A stretch of 9,304 nucleotides of DNA, taken from contig CP070808.1 of assembly GCA_020343715.1 (NCBI GenBank), positions 1,366,250 to 1,375,553 on the forward strand, written 5' to 3'. The position numbers and the translations under genes were made by a program. This DNA is from Thermoplasmata archaeon (GTDB taxonomy: Archaea > Thermoplasmatota > DTKX01 > GCA-020343715). This document shows positions 1-5,030 of the stretch, piece after piece. How positions within the stretch are numbered: the first letter of the stretch is position 1; every line of letters begins with the position of its first letter. The notes beneath the pieces were generated by a model that saw only the letters and a list, made by a program, of their open reading frames with translations, did not search any database and was not told the origin of the DNA.

Positions 1-1
1 G

Positions 2-958
2 GCCAACGCCTCCTTCTTCAAGGACCCCAAGATGGTCCAGCTGTTCGACCGGTACGCCACCTACAACGGCTCCAACCCCTACCGGATGCCCGCCACCTTC
101 AACCTCATCCAGCACGTGGAGTACGGCCTCGGTGCCTACACCGTGGAGGGCGGCATCCGCTCGATACCGAGGGCGCTGGAGCGCCTTGCTAGGGAGGAGG
201 GGGCCGAGTTCCACTACGGGACCGAGGTGGAGCGCATCCTCCTCGACGGCAAGCGGGTCGGGGGAGTGGAGACCGGCGATGGAAGGGTGGAGCACGACGC
301 CGTCGTCTCGAACGCCGACGTGGTCCACACCTACGGCCGGCTCCTGGGCGACACCACATCCAGGCCGGCCAGGCGCTACGGGCGCCTGGAACCCTCCTCG
401 TCGGCACTGGTCTTCTACTGGGGAATAAGGGAGACGTTCGACCAGCTGGACATCCACAACATCCTCTTCTCCCCGGACTACGCGGAGGAGTTTCGGGACC
501 TGTTCCAACGCAAGCGGTGCCCGGCGGAGCCCACGGTGTACATCCACATCATGTCCAAGCACGTGCCGTCTGACGCACCACCGGGGAACGAGGCATGGTT
601 CACCATGATAAACGCCCCCCACGTCGCCGGCCAGGACTGGGAAGGGGAGCTTGAGAGGACAAGGCGCGCGGTCGTTGACCGGATCGAGTCGGCCCTGGGC
701 GTGGATCTGGAGCCCCTGATAGCCTGCGAGGAGATTCTCACGCCGCCCGAGATCGAGCGGAGGACTACCAGCAACAGGGGCGCCCTGTACGGGATCTCCT
801 CCAACACCCGCATGTCCGCCTTCGTCAGGCAGCGGAACCGCTCGAAGCACTACCGGGGCCTGTTCTTCGCGGGGGGAAGCGCCCACCCGGGAGGGGGCAT
901 GCCCCTGGCGGTCCTCTCCGGCAAGTTGGCCTCAGAGTTGGTACTAAAGTTTACATAA
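2..958 (+). CDS. crtD: CrtD-like carotenoid desaturase, C-terminal part (5' end outside window)
   Basis: This is the last 318 codons of a CrtI/CrtD-family flavoprotein. The frame is open to the left edge, so the Met at position 32 is internal and not the start. The N-terminal FAD-binding Rossmann motif is not visible; family members are about 480-500 residues. Visible hallmarks are RYATYNGSNPY (nt 50-82), which resembles the CrtD and 1-hydroxycarotenoid 3,4-desaturase branch, a VEGGIRSIPRALERLA stretch, VVSNADVVHTY, and the C-terminal FAD-contacting segment FFAGGSAHPGGGMPLAVLSG. CrtD enzymes introduce the C-3,4 double bond in acyclic ends, usually after C-1 hydroxylation or hydration, which fits the CruF-type gene downstream. 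It is a clear homologue of the next gene but with a different C-terminal signature. It could instead be a second CrtI-type desaturase with another substrate. Family membership is certain; the CrtD assignment is an inference. Confidence 0.8.
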   Translation, partial: ANASFFKDPKMVQLFDRYATYNGSNPYRMPATFNLIQHVEYGLGAYTVEGGIRSIPRALERLAREEGAEFHYGTEVERILLDGKRVGGVETGDGRVEHDAVVSNADVVHTYGRLLGDTTSRPARRYGRLEPSSSALVFYWGIRETFDQLDIHNILFSPDYAEEFRDLFQRKRCPAEPTVYIHIMSKHVPSDAPPGNEAWFTMINAPHVAGQDWEGELERTRRAVVDRIESALGVDLEPLIACEEILTPPEIERRTTSNRGALYGISSNTRMSAFVRQRNRSKHYRGLFFAGGSAHPGGGMPLAVLSGKLASELVLKFT

Positions 959-980
959 TGATTGGCATATTCGTGATTCC

Positions 981-995
981 CCCTCCTCGGGAGGG
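981..995. other. Short G+C hairpin after the crtD-like gene
   Basis: CCCTCC-TCG-GGAGGG is a perfect 6-bp inverted repeat with a 3-nt loop, 22 bp after the TAA of the crtD-like gene. No T-run follows it, so it does not look like a typical archaeal (T-rich) terminator. It may be an RNA 3' end, a protein site for the crtI promoter 35 bp downstream, or chance in G+C-rich DNA. Confidence 0.3.
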
Positions 996-1029
996 CTCAG
1001 GGAGAATCTCCGTACAATATCGGAACCAC

Positions 1030-1038
1030 AAATATATA
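1030..1038 (+). promoter_or_regulatory. TATA box of the crtI-crtB-cruF operon
   Basis: AAATATATA stands out as the most A+T-rich patch in this part of the window. Its centre (about 1034) lies about 24-27 bp before the tandem ATG codons at 1058 and 1061. This is the distance at which archaeal TBP/TFB promoters start transcription, so the mRNA probably begins at or next to the start codon (leaderless). No convincing Shine-Dalgarno sequence precedes the start, in agreement with this. Confidence 0.7.
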
Positions 1039-1057
1039 CAAGACAGGGGTTAATCAT

Positions 1058-2551
1058 ATGATGGAATCGGACAAACTCGTTATCATCGGTTCTGGTTTAG
1101 GTGGGATCACCGCCGCGGCGCTTCTCGCGAAGGCCGGCTACGAAGTGACCGTCCTCGAGAAGAACGACCAGCCGGGCGGTAGGGCCAGGGTCTACAAGGA
1201 GGGGGGCTACACCTTCGACATGGGCCCCTCGTGGTACCTGATGCCCGACGTCTTCGAGAAGTTCTTCGCCGAGTTCGGGAAGGAACCGTCCGATTACTAT
1301 CACCTGGAGAGGCTGGACCCCTCCTACCGCGTCTTCTTCGGTGGCAACGAGGTCGCCGACGTGACCCCTGACCTGGACGAGACCAAGGCCCTCTTCGACA
1401 GCTTCGAGCCCGGGGCGGGCGGCAAGTTCCAGGAGTACCTGGACGGCACCGAGTACCAGTACAACGTCGCCATGAACGAGTTCATCTACAAGGACTACAA
1501 GCGGATGACCCAGTTCATGAACAGGAAGCTGCTGGTGGAGGGCACCAAGCTCCACCTCCTCGAGAACCTGGACAAGTACATCTCCCGGTTCTTCAAGGAC
1601 CACAGGATCCGCAAGATCCTGGAGTACAACATCGTGTTCCTCGGAGGTGCCCCCAAGGACAGCCCCGCCCTCTACGCCCTCATGTCCCACGTGGACTTCA
1701 ACCTGGGCGTGTGGTACCCCGACGGCGGAATGACCAGCCTAGTACATGGCATGGTGATGCTGGCCAAGGAGCAGGGGGCCAAGTTCTACTTCGAGCACCC
1801 GGTGAAGGAGATCGTGGTGGAGAACGGCAGGGCCACCAGTGTGGTGACCGAGAAGGGGACCTTCCCCGCGGACATCGTCATCGCCAACGCAGACATGCAT
1901 CACGTGGAGACCCAGCTCCTCGACCCCAAGGCGAGGAGCTACTCCGACAGGTACTGGGACAAGCGGAAGATCGCCCCCAGCACCCTGCTGTTCTACCTGG
2001 GCCTGGACACCAAGATCGAGGGACTGGCCCATCACAACCTATACCTGATGGACGACTGGGACCAGCACTTCAGGACCATATTCAAGGAGCCCAAGTGGCC
2101 CATGGAGGCCTGCTACTACGTGTCCCGTCCCTCCATAAACGACCCCACCGTCGCCCCCGAGGGCTGCGACTCGGTCTTCATCCTTATCCCCGTCGCGGCG
2201 GGCCTCGAGGACACCGAGGAGAACCGCGACATGTACTACGACTGGGTGATGGGCCACCTGGAGGGCCTGGTGGGCGAGAGCATCCGCGACCACGTGGTGC
2301 TCAAGCGGAGCTACGCCCACAACGATTTCGAGGCCGACTACAACGCCTACCGGGGCACCGCCCTGGGACTGGCCCACACCCTGCGGCAGACCGCCGTGTT
2401 CCGGCCCAAGCACCGGAGCAAGAAGGTCAAGAACCTTTACTACACTGGCCACTACAACCACCCCGGCATCGGGGTGCCCATGGTGGTCATATCATCCCAG
2501 ATAGTGAGCGAAGCGGTGGTGAGCGACCATGCCAAACAGGACAATGACTAA
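1058..2551 (+). CDS. crtI: CrtI-type phytoene desaturase
   Basis: This is a complete 497-residue FAD-dependent carotenoid desaturase, the usual family length. CrtI converts phytoene stepwise to more unsaturated products such as lycopene at the membrane surface. The N-terminal dinucleotide-binding motif GSGLGG is at residues 11-16, with the ribose-binding acidic residue E34 at the end of the second strand, followed by the family motif QPGGRA (38-43) and GPSWYLMP (about 60-67). The C-terminal FAD segment is YYTGHYNHPGIGVPM near 461-475. The tandem ATG start sits about 25 bp after a TATA box and seems leaderless; either ATG could be used. It overlaps crtB by 23 bp, so the two are co-transcribed. 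The number of desaturation steps cannot be read from sequence, and which of the two neighbouring desaturases acts on phytoene is inferred from the linkage to crtB. Confidence 0.9.
   Translation: MMESDKLVIIGSGLGGITAAALLAKAGYEVTVLEKNDQPGGRARVYKEGGYTFDMGPSWYLMPDVFEKFFAEFGKEPSDYYHLERLDPSYRVFFGGNEVADVTPDLDETKALFDSFEPGAGGKFQEYLDGTEYQYNVAMNEFIYKDYKRMTQFMNRKLLVEGTKLHLLENLDKYISRFFKDHRIRKILEYNIVFLGGAPKDSPALYALMSHVDFNLGVWYPDGGMTSLVHGMVMLAKEQGAKFYFEHPVKEIVVENGRATSVVTEKGTFPADIVIANADMHHVETQLLDPKARSYSDRYWDKRKIAPSTLLFYLGLDTKIEGLAHHNLYLMDDWDQHFRTIFKEPKWPMEACYYVSRPSINDPTVAPEGCDSVFILIPVAAGLEDTEENRDMYYDWVMGHLEGLVGESIRDHVVLKRSYAHNDFEADYNAYRGTALGLAHTLRQTAVFRPKHRSKKVKNLYYTGHYNHPGIGVPMVVISSQIVSEAVVSDHAKQDND
2515..2522 (+). 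promoter_or_regulatory. Ribosome binding site deciding the crtB start
   Basis: GGTGGTGA inside the end of crtI lies 6 nt before the ATG at 2529 and partly matches the archaeal consensus GGAGGTGA. It favours the 2529 start over the in-frame ATG at 2544, which has only AGGA 2 nt upstream. Confidence 0.5.
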
Positions 2552-3473
2552 GATCTTCAAGAAGGGAAGCAAGACCTACTTCTACAACAGCCTGTTCTTC
2601 CCAAACAGCGTCAAGGACGACGTGTTCATACTGTACAGCTTCGTCCGGAAGGCAGACGACTTCGTCGATGCCGTCCCCCAGCAGGTGGAGGAGTTCTACC
2701 AGTTCAAGGAGGCCTACGAGCGGGCGATGGACGGCGAGCCCTCGGGGGACGTGGTCATCGACAGCTTCGTGGAGCTCTCGTACAGGAAGGGCTTCCCCGG
2801 TCAGTGGACCGACGCCTTCCTCCACTCCATGGAGATGGACATCACCAAGGACACCTACAACAACATGGCGGAGGTGGACACCTACATCTTCGGCTCCGCC
2901 GAGGTCATCGGCCTCTACATGTCCCAGATCCTGGGACTTCCCACGCATGCCCACCCCTACGCCCAGTACCTGGGCAAGGCGATGCAGTACATCAATTTCA
3001 TCCGCGACATCAACGAGGACCTGGACCTGGGGAGGAGCTACTTCCCCCGCCACGACTACGAGCAGTTCGGCCTTGACGGCCTGACCCCCGAGCATGCCAG
3101 GGCAAACCCGGAGGGTTTCCGTGCGTTCGTCCGCAAGCAGATAGAGCGCTACGACGAGTGGCAGCAGAGGGCCGAGGAGGGCTTCAAGTACATACCCAAG
3201 CGGGTCCTGATCCCCATCCTCAACGCCTCGGAGATGTACAAGTGGACCGCCGACCAGATCAGGGAGGACCCCTTCATAGTGTATCAGGAGAAGGTCAAGC
3301 CCTCCATCCCGCGCATCCTGATGACCATGGGCGTCAACACCCTGAGGAGCGTCGCCATGGAGGACCTGAGCGGTGACATCGGCGACACGTCCGGCAGTAT
3401 AGGTGGACTCAGTGGGGAGGTTCGGGAGTGGAGGCCCATAGGTTCTTGCGAGATTGGCTGCCACTTATCATAA
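2529..3473 (+). CDS. crtB: Phytoene synthase (squalene/phytoene synthase family)
   Basis: It joins two geranylgeranyl diphosphates head to head to give phytoene, the first committed carotenoid step. The 314-residue protein has both Asp-rich Mg2+-diphosphate motifs: DDFVD (43-47) and DINED (160-164, within FIRDINEDLDLGR), plus the following YFPR. The first motif is preceded by YSFVRKADD, typical of phytoene synthases. Archaea make GGPP for membrane lipids, so the absence of a crtE gene nearby is no obstacle. The last 30 residues are Gly/Ser-rich (LSGDIGDTSGSIGGLSGEV) and continue into cruF in another frame for 46 bp; this tail is beyond the usual domain and probably dispensable. The start at 2529 has the better ribosome binding site; 2544 (MTKIF) is the alternative. 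Confidence 0.93.
   Translation: MPNRTMTKIFKKGSKTYFYNSLFFPNSVKDDVFILYSFVRKADDFVDAVPQQVEEFYQFKEAYERAMDGEPSGDVVIDSFVELSYRKGFPGQWTDAFLHSMEMDITKDTYNNMAEVDTYIFGSAEVIGLYMSQILGLPTHAHPYAQYLGKAMQYINFIRDINEDLDLGRSYFPRHDYEQFGLDGLTPEHARANPEGFRAFVRKQIERYDEWQQRAEEGFKYIPKRVLIPILNASEMYKWTADQIREDPFIVYQEKVKPSIPRILMTMGVNTLRSVAMEDLSGDIGDTSGSIGGLSGEVREWRPIGSCEIGCHLS
3416..3421 (+). promoter_or_regulatory. Ribosome binding site deciding the GTG start of cruF
   Basis: GGAGGT, a perfect match to the archaeal anti-Shine-Dalgarno complement, lies 6 nt before the GTG at 3428, inside the 3' end of crtB. It supports a GTG start and direct initiation from the polycistronic mRNA. Confidence 0.75.
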
Positions 3474-4072
3474 TCTACGTCATCTACGGCGTGGGGACGG
3501 TCAGCCACGTTAACGAGGGTACCCGCGAGCTCATGCTCGCCATGACCCCAGGCGTGCTGCTGTTCATGGGCCTCTTCGTCATGCACCCGGACTTCCTGGA
3601 CCGGAACTGGAGGCTCCTTTTATGGGCCCTGGGCATCTACATCATGACCTTCACCCTGGAGGCCACGGGCGTGGCCACCGGCCTGGTGTTCGGGGACTAC
3701 GAGTACGGCGACACCCTGGGCTGGAAGGCCCTGGCGGTCCCCGTGGTCATCGGCTTCAACTGGGTCCTGGTGGTCCTGGGGGCCCTCACGCTGACCAAGC
3801 GGATCGTGAGCGGTCCCCTCCAGGTTGCCGTCTTCACCGGCGCCCTCACCACCGCCTTCGACTTCGTCATGGAGCCCGTGGCCATCGCCCTGGACTACTG
3901 GACCTGGACCGCCGTGATGCCGCCCCTCCACAACTTCGTGGCATGGTTCGTCATCAGCTTCGGCGTGGCCCTTACCTACGAATACCTGAAGTTGGAGACG
4001 AGGAACACCCTGTACATCCATTACTTCCTGGTCCAATTGGTGTTCTTCGCGGTGCTTAACGCCGTGGTGTGA
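3428..4072 (+). CDS. cruF: CruF-family carotenoid hydratase (integral membrane)
   Basis: This 214-residue protein is almost entirely hydrophobic, with about six or seven helices (near 10-25, 36-52, 62-77, 103-123, 131-146, 165-188 and 195-213). It matches the CruF family: carotenoid 1',2'-hydratases of bacteria and bisanhydrobacterioruberin hydratase of haloarchaea. Visible family motifs are TLEATGVATG (76-85), FGDYEYGDTLG (88-98), VPVVIGFNW (104-112) and FDFVMEPVA (144-152), whose acidic residues are good catalytic candidates. It adds water across the terminal double bond of an acyclic carotenoid end, giving a tertiary hydroxyl. The length resembles short bacterial forms more than the longer haloarchaeal ones. 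It starts with GTG, has a strong ribosome binding site and overlaps crtB by 46 bp. Substrate (lycopene, gamma-carotene or a C50 precursor) is not determined. Confidence 0.85.
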   Translation: MEAHRFLRDWLPLIIIYVIYGVGTVSHVNEGTRELMLAMTPGVLLFMGLFVMHPDFLDRNWRLLLWALGIYIMTFTLEATGVATGLVFGDYEYGDTLGWKALAVPVVIGFNWVLVVLGALTLTKRIVSGPLQVAVFTGALTTAFDFVMEPVAIALDYWTWTAVMPPLHNFVAWFVISFGVALTYEYLKLETRNTLYIHYFLVQLVFFAVLNAVV

Positions 4073-4086
4073 AGGGGAGAAGGGAG

Positions 4087-4162
4087 TGGTGCGAGCGCCG
4101 GGATTTGAACCCGGGTTCTAAGCTTGGCAAGCTTAAGTGATAACCACCTACACTACGCTCGC
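4087..4162 (-). tRNA. tRNA-Gly (anticodon GCC), CCA encoded
   Basis: Read on the - strand, the full cloverleaf is visible: acceptor GCGAGCG/CGCTCGC, D stem GTG/CAC, anticodon stem TAAGC/GCTTA with loop TTGCCAA (anticodon GCC at its centre), T stem CCGGG/CCCGG with loop TTCAAAT, discriminator A at 4090, and a genome-encoded CCA (4087-4089). No intron is present. Length is 73 nt plus CCA. GCC reads GGC and GGU glycine codons, and GGC is very common in this window. It converges with cruF, whose stop codon is 14 bp away. Confidence 0.96.
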
Positions 4163-4179
4163 ACCAGGCGGAAGTGGAG

Positions 4180-4196
4180 AATAGTCTCCGACTATT
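4180..4196. repeat. Inverted repeat overlapping the tRNA promoter
   Basis: AATAGTC-TCC-GACTATT is a perfect 7-bp inverted repeat with a 3-bp spacer. Its right arm overlaps the tRNA TATA box by four bases. It lies 18-34 bp upstream of the mature tRNA. It could be part of the promoter, the 3' end of the methyltransferase mRNA, or chance. Confidence 0.45.
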
Positions 4197-4200
4197 TAAA
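4193..4200 (-). promoter_or_regulatory. TATA box of the tRNA-Gly gene
   Basis: On the - strand this reads TTTAAATA, a near-perfect archaeal TATA element, 31-38 bp upstream of the mature tRNA 5' end. Transcription would start a few bases ahead of the tRNA, with RNase P trimming a short leader. It gives the tRNA its own promoter, independent of the upstream methyltransferase gene. Confidence 0.75.
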
Positions 4201-4222
4201 CGCTCCTAGCAGGCCCTGGCCA

Positions 4223-4834
4223 TTACACAGCGCCAGCTCCCCCGGGCCGCGCCTCCGAGGGGGGCTTTCGTATCTCGAGGACCGAGATGGTCTCGAAGTC
4301 GAACTTCTCGGAGCCGCGCCTGCGGGCCACCAGGTGCTGACTCAGCAGCGCCTGGTCTATCCTCGACCCGTCCTGGAGGCTGGAGACGACGATGTAGGCG
4401 CGCCCCTCATCGGCCAGATGCTCGTTAAGCTGCTCCAAGAACCGCACGGTGACCTCGGTGCCGTCGGGCCCTCCGTCCAGGGCCGTGTCCAGGGGCGAGT
4501 CCGTCAGGTCCTCTGGTGCCGTGGGGAGGTACGGGGGGTTGAATATGATCACGTCGAAGGTGCCCGCGACGGGCTCGAACATGTCCCCCTGGCGCAGGTC
4601 CACGTCCACGGTGTTCTGCAGAGCGTTCTCTCGGGCCAGCTCCAGGGCCTCCTCCACCACGTCGGTGGCGGTCACGTGGCACCCGTGCTTGGCACAATGG
4701 ATGGCGATGACGCCGGTGCCGGTGCCGATCTCCAGGACCCGCTCCCCCTGTCTCAGCCTTATCGACTTGACCAGGAGCTCGGTGTCGGCGGCGGGCTCGT
4801 ACACGTCCCGCTCGGTCCTTATACGTATCTCCAT
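4223..4834 (-). CDS. HemK2/Mtq2-like protein-glutamine N5-methyltransferase
   Basis: This 203-residue class I SAM-dependent methyltransferase is the usual size for the archaeal/eukaryotic HemK2 group. It has the substrate-side motif VYEPAADTELL (11-21), SAM motif I LEIGTGTG (34-41), the acidic D58 at the end of strand 2, DMF (84-86), and the catalytic motif NPPY (99-102) that marks methylation of a planar amide nitrogen. Family members methylate the Gln of the GGQ loop of the class I release factor, with Trm112 as the activating partner; that target is inferred here. The ATG start has GGAGG (4842-4846) 7 nt upstream on the - strand. The last residues (PPSEARPGGAGAV) are low-complexity. It has no visible link to the carotenoid genes. 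A different NPPY methyltransferase substrate cannot be excluded. Confidence 0.85.
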   Translation of the reverse strand: MEIRIRTERDVYEPAADTELLVKSIRLRQGERVLEIGTGTGVIAIHCAKHGCHVTATDVVEEALELARENALQNTVDVDLRQGDMFEPVAGTFDVIIFNPPYLPTAPEDLTDSPLDTALDGGPDGTEVTVRFLEQLNEHLADEGRAYIVVSSLQDGSRIDQALLSQHLVARRRGSEKFDFETISVLEIRKPPSEARPGGAGAV

Positions 4835-4870
4835 TCGCCTGCCTCCCCGCGAATCGATGCACTAGGTTGA

Positions 4871-4877
4871 TGATAAG
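4871..4877 (-). promoter_or_regulatory. Possible TATA element of the methyltransferase gene
   Basis: The - strand reads CTTATCA in an otherwise G+C-rich context, about 37-43 bp before the ATG at 4834. That would place the mRNA start near 4850 and leave room for the GGAGG ribosome binding site. The match is weak; an A+T patch at 4911-4925 is an alternative. Confidence 0.3.
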
Positions 4878-4940
4878 GCTTTCCGGTGAAGGGCGCGTCT
4901 GGTCGCCAACGTTTCAATTATTGGGCTACCGAAAGGATTC

Positions 4941-4967
4941 CTGGCCATCATGTTCGGGACATGCCAG
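4941..4967. repeat. Imperfect palindrome in the divergent intergenic region
   Basis: CATGT-TCGGG-ACATG (4949-4963) is a perfect 5-bp inverted repeat, extended outward by CTGG (4941-4944) and CCAG (4964-4967) with a 4-nt bulge on the left. It ends 15 bp before the TATA candidate of the large surface-protein gene, a plausible operator position. AACGTT occurs on both sides of it (4909-4914 and 4980-4985), as does ACCGAAA (4928-4934 and 4973-4979). Confidence 0.4.
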
Positions 4968-4982
4968 GTTTCACCGAAAACG

Positions 4983-4990
4983 TTAATAAG
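4983..4990 (+). promoter_or_regulatory. Candidate TATA box of the FG-GAP surface-protein gene
   Basis: TTAATAAG, preceded by CGAAAACG (possible BRE), would start transcription near 5010 and leave a leader of about 20 nt. A second A+T element, TTGATTAAC (5002-5010), lies about 25 bp before the ATG at 5031 and would give a leaderless message. No strong Shine-Dalgarno sequence precedes the ATG (only AGGGT), so the choice stays open. Confidence 0.5.
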
Positions 4991-5030
4991 CAAATGACCG
5001 CTTGATTAACGTACAGAGTTAGGGTACTCA

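Noticed and set aside
1711..2547. 278-codon + strand frame inside crtI
   Set aside because: Arg/Gly/Pro/His-rich out-of-frame translation of crtI, a common artefact of G+C-rich coding DNA.
2487..3464. 325-codon - strand open frame opposite crtB
   Set aside because: Shadow of crtB: low-complexity composition, no recognisable motif, whereas the + strand has both Asp-rich synthase motifs.
4124..4870. 248-codon + strand open frame across the tRNA and methyltransferase
   Set aside because: It begins within the tRNA gene and runs opposite the NPPY methyltransferase, with no motif of its own.
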